A DNA stretch of 64,000 bases from Saprospiraceae bacterium. GTDB lineage: Bacteria; Bacteroidota; Bacteroidia; Chitinophagales; Saprospiraceae. The stretch lies in NCBI GenBank assembly GCA_013214355.1, contig JABSSL010000077.1, positions 62,001 to 126,000 on the forward strand, given 5' to 3'. The translations under genes were made by a program, and so were the position numbers. The notes under the pieces are model-generated. The model ran no database searches. It saw only the letters and a list, made by a program, of their open reading frames with translations, and had not been told where the DNA came from. How positions within the stretch are numbered: position 1 is the first letter of the stretch; each line of letters starts with the position of its first letter. Below, piece after piece: positions 44,124 to 52,317 of this stretch.

Positions 44124-44459
44124 ATGTCAAAAAAGCATCGTGGGCGTATCCAAGCACAGGGGGGCAGAACCGAAAAATCGGAAAATTGGTCACAAGATGA
44201 ACCTCTTTCCAAAACAGATGGTTTGAATTTATTGGACAAGCTTTGGAACAATTTAACGAAGGAGGAGCGGGCAGCCCGTCAAAAACAATATGAGGATGCC
44301 CGACGATATATCGAGAATGTGGATGGCGGCATCGATGCTGTGAAGAAGAAAACCTTTCGCAATCGAAAAACCAAAGATGTGCGCATTGATATCGAAATTT
44401 TAGCAGGAACCGCATTTCTTTTGTTGCTAGGTGTTTTATTATTTTATATGATCTTTTAA
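44124..44459 (+). CDS. Small protein with C-terminal membrane helix, unknown function
   Basis: 111 residues. It begins MSKKHRGRIQAQGG, basic, then a Ser/Glu-rich region and a predicted helix (NLLDKLWNNLTKEERAARQ) with a charged stretch up to residue 80. The last 20 residues are hydrophobic (AGTAFLLLLGVLLFYMIF), so it is probably tail-anchored. I do not recognise the family. It lies 14 bp upstream of another unknown gene and probably forms an operon with it, at the left edge of the accessory patch that ends at tRNA-Asn. Confidence 0.6.
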   Translation: MSKKHRGRIQAQGGRTEKSENWSQDEPLSKTDGLNLLDKLWNNLTKEERAARQKQYEDARRYIENVDGGIDAVKKKTFRNRKTKDVRIDIEILAGTAFLLLLGVLLFYMIF

Positions 44460-44473
44460 TTGACCGTTTTGCC

Positions 44474-44893
44474 ATGACCAAGTTCTTATACGCGGATTTT
44501 TTGGAAAACAAAAGAACGTACAACCTTGCACAAGGGGCATGGAAAAGACTATTCAGCAGCCTTTTACAAGAATACGGATATACGTACACTCCTTATATCA
44601 ATCAAACCCAAAATGGCAAAAAGGAATACGACGGTAACCCTATCTTTAGCGCATTCATCCCTGAAATAAATCGGGCCATTCGGATTATTCAGGTTGCGCC
44701 AGACGATGATGGAGATGAAATTTCTGCCTGGATTGATGATATTGAGTTGAAGGAAAAAGTAAAGGAACTGGTGTTGGATTTAAAACTTTCTAAGAAAGCA
44801 AAATCTACCGCCAGAGATATAATCAAGGCCTGGCTAATAGATCAACTTGATAACGTCACTTTAGATCAATTACTAGCGCACCAAACCAACTAA
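44474..44893 (+). CDS. Cytosolic protein of unknown function
   Basis: 139 residues, no signal peptide or membrane helix. Sequence MTKFLYADFLENKRTYNLAQ leads into an alpha/beta region (NPIFSAFIPEINRAIRIIQV) and an acidic patch (DDDGDEISAWIDD), ending in helices (DIIKAWLIDQLDNVTLDQLL). No motif points to a function. It follows the previous gene by 14 bp and is likely co-transcribed. Confidence 0.6.
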   Translation: MTKFLYADFLENKRTYNLAQGAWKRLFSSLLQEYGYTYTPYINQTQNGKKEYDGNPIFSAFIPEINRAIRIIQVAPDDDGDEISAWIDDIELKEKVKELVLDLKLSKKAKSTARDIIKAWLIDQLDNVTLDQLLAHQTN

Positions 44894-45357
44894 TATCCTA
44901 TCTACCCAGTCAAAAAGGCTATTACCTTTTGATGCAAAAAAGAGGATTATAGCTTTGCCTACGGAATGGCTAGGCGTCACTGCAACCCTCTTTTTTTATC
45001 TTGTATTCCTCCTCCATCCCATTCACACCAACCTAACGCAGTTATATAGCGTTCAGCAGCCCCCCTCACCTACTGCCCAAAAGGGACGCATGCTAATACA
45101 GCCATTCGTGCCTGTCCTCTCCCGATGGGAATCGGGATGCGGAGGCACTCATAGCTGGCTAGCTCTCGTAGCTTTCAGCGGAAGCTTCACAACTGTTTAG
45201 TTTGGTCGCTACGGCAGGTCGCCGCTGTGCTTAGCCATTCCTCATTCCAACGGCTTTATTGCCTGCTCCCTATGCTCGCTGCTCTTTCTCCTCATTAGTA
45301 GTACCAAAAAACAGTACAGCCACTTCATCGGAACTCGCGGTGAGTCGAGAATCACAA
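44894..45357. other. GC-richer noncoding region, possible repeat debris
   Basis: About 460 bp with no credible gene; an open frame at 44955-45200 has low-complexity content and no homology signal. A 7-bp hairpin TCCCGAT (45120-45126) with ATCGGGA (45131-45137) has further outer pairing. Base composition differs from the neighbouring AT-rich spacers, consistent with remnants of mobile or RHS-associated DNA. Confidence 0.4.
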
Positions 45358-45876
45358 TTATTTTAATACTTTTCGTCGTTTAGCCTCTTTTAGCAAAAAG
45401 GGAGGAAGATATTCCTCATTCGATATTATTTCTGATTGGAATAATGTATTAGAATCTGGACTGATTTTTCGTAAATCTGCAATAAAACCACCATCGTCTT
45501 TCGCTGAGTATAGATTACCATCTACGAATGTGATTTCGTAAAAAAGAGCATTATAGTCTCCGGCTGGATACATGTATTCTCTAAGGGAATAAATATAGGT
45601 TACCGTATCGCTATTAATTTTTGTTTCTCCCACTTTGAATGGAACTGTAACAATTGGAACCTCTTTTTTCCATGTTTTTCCTTCACCGTCAACTAAATTG
45701 ACTAACCTAGAACTTCCACTACAATTCAAGCTATATATATACCAAGTTGCTGTAGACAACAAAGTATCTTCATTTATGGTAATCTCGTCACTGCTTAGCA
45801 AAGAGTGCTCTTTTTTATTTTCTGTGCAAAAAAATAAGGATGTGCAACAGAGTCCTGTAAGAATCAAAATTCTCAT
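45358..45876 (-). CDS. Putative immunity lipoprotein
   Basis: 172 residues. The signal peptide MRILILTGLCCTSLFFC ends in a lipobox-like SLFFC followed by TENKKE. The mature part is beta-rich, with SDEITINEDTLLSTATWYIY and TYIYSLREYMYPAGDYN, and has no recognised family. Its start is one base after the stop of the toxin-tail ORF, the classic position of an immunity gene behind a polymorphic toxin. The immunity role is inferred from that position and the envelope location. Confidence 0.6.
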   Translation of the reverse strand: MRILILTGLCCTSLFFCTENKKEHSLLSSDEITINEDTLLSTATWYIYSLNCSGSSRLVNLVDGEGKTWKKEVPIVTVPFKVGETKINSDTVTYIYSLREYMYPAGDYNALFYEITFVDGNLYSAKDDGGFIADLRKISPDSNTLFQSEIISNEEYLPPFLLKEAKRRKVLK

Positions 45877-45877
45877 T

Positions 45878-46471
45878 CTATTTGAAAAATTTTCTTGGTG
45901 CTGTAATCAATTGAGTACCGCCAATCCCACTTGGATTGTTTCTGAATAGATAGATATTCTCTACACCAATTACAGCATAATATTTATTCGTCCCATATTG
46001 TTTTTGTCTAAGAGTTTTATTTTCTCGATCTGGAATTGAAGGACTCTTATCAAATGTTCCCGGAATCATAGAAGAACCACTCTTTCGCCTTACTCCTTCG
46101 GGATGATTAGGGTGTGTATGAGCTGAATTTTCGTGTTCCAATACAGTATTTGCAACTGTTCCTGGTTTAGCAGTGGAATGATCTACACCAAGTTTATTCC
46201 CTTCAGTTTTTAAGGCAGCGGTATATTCAACATGCAGAGGGACAGGCATATCGCTATTTGCTTCTACAAATGGATGATTTGTAACAAGTTCCGAAGATTC
46301 TGTCATACTATAAAGCTTTTCCAGGCCATCTACCATGTAGGTGTCTCCGTGACTCCTCAGTTCTGATATATCACTATTGGTGACATTACTAGAATTTTGC
46401 AAAGCATCTGTAGCAGTATTGAACTGTTGAACCTCGCCGCAGTGCATCAGCTTTTCGAGTATGCCCTTCAA
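45878..46471 (-). CDS. Polymorphic toxin C-terminal fragment with JAB/JAMM-like domain
   Basis: The ORF is 197 residues, but about its first 11 residues (MKGILEKLMHC) are an out-of-frame reading of the adjoining GIY-YIG gene, so the genuine fragment begins near 46438 (VQQFNTATDAL). The C-terminal 100 residues contain LEHENSAHTHPNHPEG followed by SPSIPDREN, matching the E, HxHP and SxxD elements of a JAMM metalloprotease site, as in JAB-like toxin domains. It ends KYYAVIGVENIYLFRNN. No RHS repeat core or secretion signal is attached, so this is an orphan toxin tail. The putative immunity gene follows directly. Confidence 0.6.
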   Translation of the reverse strand: MKGILEKLMHCGEVQQFNTATDALQNSSNVTNSDISELRSHGDTYMVDGLEKLYSMTESSELVTNHPFVEANSDMPVPLHVEYTAALKTEGNKLGVDHSTAKPGTVANTVLEHENSAHTHPNHPEGVRRKSGSSMIPGTFDKSPSIPDRENKTLRQKQYGTNKYYAVIGVENIYLFRNNPSGIGGTQLITAPRKFFK

Positions 46472-46622
46472 AGTAGATGAGCTTAAGCGGTCGCCTTGGA
46501 CAAGTACTTTTATTTAATCCCTGATTGTGGGTCTCAACTCTTTTCTCAAGATTTGCTGTAAATCCAATATAGAGTTTGTGGTCTTTTTGACTAAAGAGGA
46601 CATAAGTGTAGAAGAAGGTCAT
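46389..46622 (-). pseudogene. Truncated GIY-YIG endonuclease-like gene
   Basis: It starts at the ATG at 46622: MTFFYTYVLFSQKDHKLYIG, the Y-x-Y-V/L and YIG motifs of GIY-YIG (UPF0213-like) nucleases, then FTANLEKRVETHNQG and LIYFEGHTRKADALRR. Family members normally continue with a RE-x-Y-F-K segment and about 25 more residues. Here similarity stops at ALRR and the frame runs into toxin-tail DNA until a stop at 46389. The gene is thus cut at a recombination junction near 46440. It would lack the C-terminal part of the fold and the conserved Glu. Confidence 0.65.
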
Positions 46623-46641
46623 AACTGATACCATTAATTAA

Positions 46642-46806
46642 GGAAACATGTTGAGGAAAGGGATACAGTTATGTGGCGAAAGCCATGAAGGACTCCGCTG
46701 CACTACGCCTTCACCACAATACCTGATCATTTAAGATGTCAAGACATCTTACAATGGGAAACATGTTGAGGAAAGGGATACGAATTACTGGTGAAAGCCA
46801 TGAAGG
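46642..46806. repeat. Pair of about 50-bp direct repeats beside tRNA-Asn
   Basis: Copies at 46642-46691 and 46757-46806 share the start GGAAACATGTTGAGGAAAGG and the end GCCATGAAGG with a divergent centre, offset by 115 bp. A 13-bp inverted pair (46682-46694 with 46842-46854) links copy one to the 3' end of the tRNA gene. Confidence 0.7.
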
Positions 46807-46811
46807 CAAAG

Positions 46812-46833
46812 AGAGAAAAGGACCACGTCCTTT
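46812..46833 (-). terminator. Terminator downstream of tRNA-Asn
   Basis: On the minus strand AAAGGAC, a 3-nt loop and GTCCTTT (46833-46817) are followed by TCTCTCTTT, 18 bases after the tRNA 3' end. Confidence 0.65.
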
Positions 46834-46850
46834 ACGAACGTAGTCCTTCA

Positions 46851-46927
46851 TGGCGCCCCCTCAAGGACTTGAACCTTGGACCTACGGATTAACAGTCCGC
46901 CGCTCTAACCAGCTGAGCTAAGGAGGC
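46851..46927 (-). tRNA. tRNA-Asn (GTT)
   Basis: 77 nt on the minus strand. The acceptor stem GCCTCCT pairs with AGGGGGC (one G-U), then discriminator G and an encoded CCA. The D arm has GCTC/GAGC, the anticodon stem GCGGA/TCCGT encloses the loop CTGTTAA with anticodon GTT, and the T arm CAAGG/CCTTG encloses TTCAAGT. The direct repeats and the truncated nuclease gene lie immediately 3' of it, as expected where elements integrate at tRNA genes. Confidence 0.95.
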
Positions 46928-47032
46928 TGGTTTCGTGTCTTTGTTGCTCCTTTCTTAAAAGAGCGACGCAAATCTACCACTTTAGAAATAAAAGTGCAAT
47001 ATTTGCGAAAATTTTTTTAAATAATAATATCC

Positions 47033-47959
47033 ATGAGTTTATTAACCGTTGGTACTGTTGCATTTGATGATGTTCAAACTCCATTCGGACGAGCCGAAAA
47101 GATCGTTGGTGGTGCTGCTACTTACATTGCCCTTTCCGCTTCTTACTACACAGATGAAATCAAAATAGTTTCTGTAGTAGGGGATGATTTTCCGCAAGAG
47201 GTACTGTCCATGATGGAAAAGCGTGGCATCAATCTCGATGGCTTGCAGATTAAGGAGGGAGAAAAGTCCTTCTTCTGGGCTGGGAAGTACCACAACAATA
47301 TGAATGAAAGGGATACATTGGATACGCAATTGAATGTGCTAGCGGATTTTGATCCAGTTTTGCCTAAATCGTATCAGAATGCTGATTATTTGATGTTAGG
47401 TAATCTCACCCCATCTATTCAGAAGCAGGTGATTGAGCAAATGGCCAAGCGGCCTAAGTTGGTGGGAATGGATACCATGAATTTCTGGATGGATACGGCT
47501 ATGGAAAGCCTAGTGGATGTATTGCAGCTTATTGATGTTTTAATCATCAATGATGAGGAAGCGCGGCAGTTGTCTGGGGAGTACTCATTGGTCAAAGCAG
47601 CAGCCTTGATCCATAAAATGGGACCGAAAACAATTGTAGTGAAGAAAGGAGAACATGGAGCACTGCTTTTTCAAGGCGATCAGGTTTTCTTTGCACCAGC
47701 TTTACCATTGGCTGAGGTTTTTGACCCAACGGGCGCTGGTGATACCTTTGCGGGTGGATTTATGGGATATATGGCCTCAACGGATGATCTTTCGTTTGAG
47801 AACATGAAGCGTGCCGTGATTTATGGTTCTGCTATGGCTTCTTTCTGTGTAGAGAAGTTTGGCATTGAACGATTAACGGAGCTGACAGAAGACGAAATAA
47901 CAGAACGCATTGTCCGTTTCGTGCAGTTGGTGAACTTTGATGCAAAACTGAAAGTATAG
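47033..47959 (+). CDS. PfkB-family sugar or nucleoside kinase
   Basis: 308 residues, the usual length of ribokinase/PfkB kinases. The N-terminus has the substrate-binding GGAATYIALSAS, and the C-terminus carries the signature DPTGAGDTFAGGFMGYMA with the catalytic Asp and the anion-hole glycines. NDEEARQLSGEYS and VVKKGEHGALLF are also typical. It phosphorylates a sugar, nucleoside or vitamin with ATP in the cytoplasm, but the substrate is not predictable. A near-consensus -7 (AATATTTG, 46998-47005) precedes it. It is monocistronic and ends at a strong terminator. Confidence 0.9.
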   Translation: MSLLTVGTVAFDDVQTPFGRAEKIVGGAATYIALSASYYTDEIKIVSVVGDDFPQEVLSMMEKRGINLDGLQIKEGEKSFFWAGKYHNNMNERDTLDTQLNVLADFDPVLPKSYQNADYLMLGNLTPSIQKQVIEQMAKRPKLVGMDTMNFWMDTAMESLVDVLQLIDVLIINDEEARQLSGEYSLVKAAALIHKMGPKTIVVKKGEHGALLFQGDQVFFAPALPLAEVFDPTGAGDTFAGGFMGYMASTDDLSFENMKRAVIYGSAMASFCVEKFGIERLTELTEDEITERIVRFVQLVNFDAKLKV

Positions 47960-47980
47960 AATTTTTGCTACTATCCCGAA

Positions 47981-48026
47981 GAGCTCCGACTGCCTGAAAA
48001 TAGGAGGCAGTCGGAGCTCCATGTTT
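47981..48026 (+). terminator. Rho-independent terminator after PfkB gene
   Basis: A perfect 14-bp stem, GAGCTCCGACTGCC (47981-47994) with its complement at 48006-48019, an 11-nt loop and a following TTTATAT. Confidence 0.85.
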
Positions 48027-48055
48027 ATATTCGCCTCCATTAGGCTTCAATATCC

Positions 48056-49077
48056 TTACTGCTTCATCCATTTTTGCTGGATAATGGCTCCTTTATTACT
48101 ACATCTGATGAAATAGGGGCCTGAGGCAAGATGATGGATTGATACCTCTACTTGTTCTTCTCTGAGTGAGCCTGATCTTTTGCCTTCTTGATAGACAATT
48201 TTTCCATCCAAAGCTATTACCTGGATTTGATAGTTCTCTAGCATTTCTTCACTGCTAATTCTAAGTCGAAGCCAATCTTGACTAGGATTCCCCATTATGG
48301 TAAGGTTGAGGGTAGACTGCGATCTTATGTTTTGGTGTCATTGATAATGAGGGGTCTGGAGTAGTACAGGCTTGGTGGTTCTTCTCCATCCGTGCTCGTA
48401 TTGTAGACCATCAATGGCGTGAAATTGTCTGCTTCGATCCAGGCATACTGTGTATCAGTGATATTTGATAAGTTATCCTTTTCTACAATGAGCATCCGCA
48501 ATACATTTTCGTAGGTGCCAAATGGAGTGATCAGTGTACCAAACCCATCTACCTCAACAGTACCTTCGCGTTCCCCATCAAAGGTGATGGATCCGGGTAT
48601 TCCACTAGTAAACTGAGAGGTATAACTATAGCTATCCTGGTAGTTAATAGGAAACCGAATCACGTCTTCAGGCTTATTAAATGTTGTCAGAAAATTAATG
48701 TCTTGATTGGTAGCGGATACAACGCCCATTAAGGTCATCGAATCCATGTTGGCTTGATAGTAGTTATAGATTCCAAATTCCTTAAGATGCCAACAGAAAT
48801 CTGCATCTGGGAATAGGTTACTACCTACAGCACTGTTCAACGGGAGAATTTCGAAGGTAATAGCTTCTGCATTATCTTGATCCAAATCTGCAAAATCCCA
48901 GGTTTGATTTGCGCCTTCTGGTCCCGGACTGAAATTGGTCGCGCCAAGGAATTCTACTTCCCATTTATCTCCATCCGTAGGGATAAAACCCGCATCAATT
49001 ACAGGTTGACTAAATACGGTAAAGGAGCTTGATAGAACTAAAAATAATAGTAGAAAGAAGTTTCTAAAGAAAAGCAT
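48056..49077 (-). pseudogene. T9SS-type exported protein split by a frameshift before its sorting domain
   Basis: Frame one (49077-48325, 250 residues) has a signal peptide (FFLLLFLVLSSSFTVFS) and a beta-rich body ending PLIINDTKT. A second frame then encodes IRSQSTLNLTIMGNPSQDWL and continues as a type A sorting domain (ENYQIQVIALDGKIVYQEG, SIHHLASGPYFIR, QKWMKQ). The shift falls in an AAAA run near 48328-48331; one extra A would join both into about 339 residues. As written, the passenger lacks its T9SS signal. This may be a real mutation, a phase-variable tract or a sequencing error. Passenger function unknown. Confidence 0.75.
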
Positions 49078-49147
49078 AGGTCGGATTTTGGTGATAAACT
49101 CAATGATTTATACCAAAGCCGATCAAAAGGTAAACACAGTTAATAGT

Positions 49148-50200
49148 TTACTCTTTATTAGCCAACTGTCCACAAGCGGCATCAATATCCTTCCCTCGAC
49201 TCCTACGGACGGTCACCATAATATCATTTCTTCGCAGATACCGCGCAAAATCATCAATCTTATGTTCTGCAGATTTGAGGAAAGGAGCGCCATCAATTGG
49301 GTTGTACTCAATAATATTAACCCGTACGGGAAAGGCTTTACACAGTTTGACTAAGTTAGCAGCATCTTCTAGGCTATCGTTAAAGTTCTGAAAGGTGATA
49401 TACTCGTAGCTGATCCTGTTTCTGGTTTTGCGATAGAAATACCGTAAGGATTCCATCAAGACATCTAGATTATTCTGCCGATTAATGGGCATAATCTGAT
49501 CCCTTTTTTGATCATCTGCGGCATGTAGCGACAAAGCTAGATTAAATTTAACTTCATCATCTGCCAGCTGCTTGATCATCTTGGCAATACCTACGGTACT
49601 TACGGTAATCCTTTTAGGCGACATGTGCAAACCTTCCGGAGAAGTGATGAGTCTAATGCTTTCCATCACATTTCTATAGGCCAATAAAGGCTCCCCCATT
49701 CCCATATAAACTATATTGGTTAATGGATGGTCGAAATGCTCTAGAGATTGCTGGTTAACGGCGACAACTTGGTCGTAGATTTCTCCTGCATCAAGATTAC
49801 GATGGCGTTTCATTTGGCCAGTCGCACAAAACTTGCAAGTAAGACTACAACCCACTTGTGAAGAGACACACACTGTATATCTACGGTCTACCGGTACCGG
49901 AATTAGCACGGATTCAATCAAATGACCATCATGTAGGCGAAACCTAGATTTGATGGTGCCGTCCAAGCTTTTCTGTACTTTATCAATAGAGATCGTGTTA
50001 ATGCTAAAATGATTGATCAAGTTTTCCCGAAGCTTTTTCGGTAGATTCGTCATTTCATCAAAGGAACTAGCGCCCTTTTTCCAAAGCCACTCATGGATTT
50101 GCTTGGCCCTGAACTTTGGCTCTCCCATACCCGTTAAGGTATCCTGCAAAGCAGGTAAATCCAATAACCTTATATCTTTCTTCTCTATCCCTGTCTTCAT
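49148..50200 (-). CDS. rlmN: 23S rRNA (adenine2503-C2)-methyltransferase
   Basis: 350 residues, normal RlmN length. It is a radical SAM enzyme: the CxxxCxxC motif is CSLTCKFC (Cys118, 122, 125) within SQVGCSLTCKFCATGQM. Further signatures are YMGMGEPLLAYRNV, ITVSTVGI, LALSLHAADD and the late RRSRGKDIDAACGQLA containing the methyl-accepting Cys (344). The N-terminal accessory domain (GMGEPKFRAKQIHEWLW) binds RNA. RlmN methylates A2503 of 23S rRNA and A37 of several tRNAs. Confident assignment; it sits between unrelated genes. Confidence 0.97.
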   Translation of the reverse strand: MKTGIEKKDIRLLDLPALQDTLTGMGEPKFRAKQIHEWLWKKGASSFDEMTNLPKKLRENLINHFSINTISIDKVQKSLDGTIKSRFRLHDGHLIESVLIPVPVDRRYTVCVSSQVGCSLTCKFCATGQMKRHRNLDAGEIYDQVVAVNQQSLEHFDHPLTNIVYMGMGEPLLAYRNVMESIRLITSPEGLHMSPKRITVSTVGIAKMIKQLADDEVKFNLALSLHAADDQKRDQIMPINRQNNLDVLMESLRYFYRKTRNRISYEYITFQNFNDSLEDAANLVKLCKAFPVRVNIIEYNPIDGAPFLKSAEHKIDDFARYLRRNDIMVTVRRSRGKDIDAACGQLANKE

Positions 50201-50261
50201 CCTGCAAAGATAAGTTATTCTCCATCAATCTTACTCACACCGACATTAGTTGAATGATTAA

Positions 50262-52067
50262 TCAGCGGGTTGGAATTTCCTGGCATTGCTGTTTTAACCA
50301 TTCTATCTCTTCCGAGTTGAGGTGAGGAGAAAGTTGTTTTAACACTTCTTGATGATAATGGTTAAGCCATTCGATCTCTGCTGTTTCCAGCAATTGTACG
50401 TCGATTAGTTGTTGATCAATAGGAAAAAGGGTCAACGCTTCAAAAGCTAGAAAATCTTTGGCTTGTTTGTTTTGGGAGGGAATACAAAGCATCAAATTTT
50501 CAATACGAATCCCATAGTGGTCCTCCAGGTAGTATCCTGGTTCATTGGAGGTCAACATACCGGCAGCAAAGGCTGTACTCCCACGTGAAGTAGTGGTCGT
50601 AGTCGCAAAGCCCTGAGGAGGCTCATGAACATTCAAAAAGAAGCCAACTCCATGGCCAGTACCATGACCATAATTAAGTCCGGCTCGCCAGAGAAACTGG
50701 CGGGCTAAAGTGTCCAACTGAACGCCGGTCGTTCCTTTGGGGAATTCTATATTAGACAGCGCAATATGCCCTTTCAACACAAGGGTGAAGTGCCGCTTCT
50801 GAGCTGGCGTAGGAGTTCCGAGAGTCGTCGTTCGGGTGATATCTGTAGTACCTTGCAAATACTGTCCTCCAGAATCTAACAGTAATATCCCTTCTGCTGT
50901 GATAGTGGCACAGCTATCTTCTTCCGCATGATAATGAATAATAGCACCATTACCTTTGTAACCAACAATGGCCGGAAAACTTTCACCGTAATAGCTACCT
51001 TCTGCTTTTCGGAATTGATCTAGTTTTTGTCGGACTTCTACCTCCGTTGTCGTATTACGCTCAAGATGTTGGGATAACCATCGGTATAGTTTGGTTAGAG
51101 CCACTCCATCTTTGATCATCGCCTGTCGGATCAGACTTACTTCCGTATCATTTTTGAGTGCCTTAAACTGACGAGAAAAATTGGGACCCAAAAGGCGTTT
51201 TCGATTGGGAATTGCCTCATATAGCCCAATACTAACTGTGTCTTGGTCACAAAGGACATCCTGTTTTGAACCTAAGCCTGATAGAAATGGGATGATTTCA
51301 CTATAGGCTTTTAGGACTACTCCATCTATTTGTAACTTCTCCTGAAGATCTGCCGGAATCTTCTCTTCATCTACAAATAAATAAGAAAGAATATGCCCGA
51401 CCATCAGATACGAAATACAAACCGGGTTGAAAGCAACATCACTGGAGCGGATATTCAAAATCCAGGCAATGTCATCTAGTGTAGTTACCAATTGGAAGCC
51501 AGCATTGTGTTTCTTTAATTGCTCAGCAATACGATTTAATTTCTTCAACCGAGTTTCTCCAGCTACCGCTGGAGCAAGCTCAAAAGCCATATTGGTAGGA
51601 AGTGGTGGTCGACCTTCTTGCCAAATATCATCTTCTAGTTTTAGGTTGGACTCAATCTTGATCCGTTTAGTCCTAAAAACCGACTTCATGTATTGTACTT
51701 GCCCAATCGTAAAAAGGCTACCATTGATGCCGACCACTGAATTTTTAGGGAGTTGCTCCGCAAGCCATGGGATATGTTCGGGAGCATGCGGTATCTTTTG
51801 TTTAAATAGCGAAATACCGCTCCCCTTCAGCTCCTCTTCGGCTTGTAAAAAGTAGCGAGAGTCTGTCCAAAGTCCTGCCTGATTCTGAGTAACAACCAAA
51901 ATTCCGGCTGATCCAGTGAACCCACTGAAGTGGGCTCTTGTTTTCCAATAAGCAGCGACGTATTCACTTTGGTGGGGGTCGGCACTAGGGATTAAGTAGG
52001 CAGCAAGATCTCTTTTTTTCATAGCATCTTGCAAAGCCTCAATGAGCGCTTTTTTTTCATTTGCCAT
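50262..52067 (-). CDS. Aminopeptidase P (M24) family metallopeptidase
   Basis: 601 residues, the long form of aminopeptidase P with two creatinase-like N-terminal domains (about 1-310) and a C-terminal pita-bread domain. The N-terminus has LIPSADPHQSEYVAAYWKTR and SGFTGSAGILVV. The metal ligands are visible: LLLDSGGQYLQGTTDITRT (two Asp), GHGTGHGVG (His), a Glu in TSNEPGYYLEDHYG and a Glu in GIRIENL. It removes N-terminal residues before proline, in the cytoplasm (no signal peptide). It ends 62 bp before the rlmN start and may be in the same transcript. Confidence 0.94.
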   Translation of the reverse strand: MANEKKALIEALQDAMKKRDLAAYLIPSADPHQSEYVAAYWKTRAHFSGFTGSAGILVVTQNQAGLWTDSRYFLQAEEELKGSGISLFKQKIPHAPEHIPWLAEQLPKNSVVGINGSLFTIGQVQYMKSVFRTKRIKIESNLKLEDDIWQEGRPPLPTNMAFELAPAVAGETRLKKLNRIAEQLKKHNAGFQLVTTLDDIAWILNIRSSDVAFNPVCISYLMVGHILSYLFVDEEKIPADLQEKLQIDGVVLKAYSEIIPFLSGLGSKQDVLCDQDTVSIGLYEAIPNRKRLLGPNFSRQFKALKNDTEVSLIRQAMIKDGVALTKLYRWLSQHLERNTTTEVEVRQKLDQFRKAEGSYYGESFPAIVGYKGNGAIIHYHAEEDSCATITAEGILLLDSGGQYLQGTTDITRTTTLGTPTPAQKRHFTLVLKGHIALSNIEFPKGTTGVQLDTLARQFLWRAGLNYGHGTGHGVGFFLNVHEPPQGFATTTTTSRGSTAFAAGMLTSNEPGYYLEDHYGIRIENLMLCIPSQNKQAKDFLAFEALTLFPIDQQLIDVQLLETAEIEWLNHYHQEVLKQLSPHLNSEEIEWLKQQCQEIPTR

Positions 52068-52317
52068 AAGCTATCTGTTCTTTGATCTGCGGATGAAAAA
52101 GCTTTTATAACAGTAATGATGTATTATAAAAAAGGTGAATGTGTTTTGTTTCTAATAGCTTTTGTGGCTTCCCTTTTCCTTAAAAAAGGCTTATATTGCG
52201 AATAAGCAAATCTGAGAAATAGGGCTAGATCGTAAGGCCGTTGAAATTAATAAATTGCAATTAAAAAATTGTAACCGGGGTCGAGAGATTCCGTTATAGT
52301 AGTTAAACCGGAGTAAG

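Noticed and set aside
44119-44589. 156-residue minus-strand frame opposite two unknown genes
   Set aside because: It lies antisense to both plus-strand ORFs, which have better starts, spacing and composition. The translation is Cys/His-rich in a way typical of antisense reading.
44955-45200. Open frame in the GC-richer spacer
   Set aside because: Low-complexity translation (PSPTAQKGRM and similar), no start context and no protein-like pattern.
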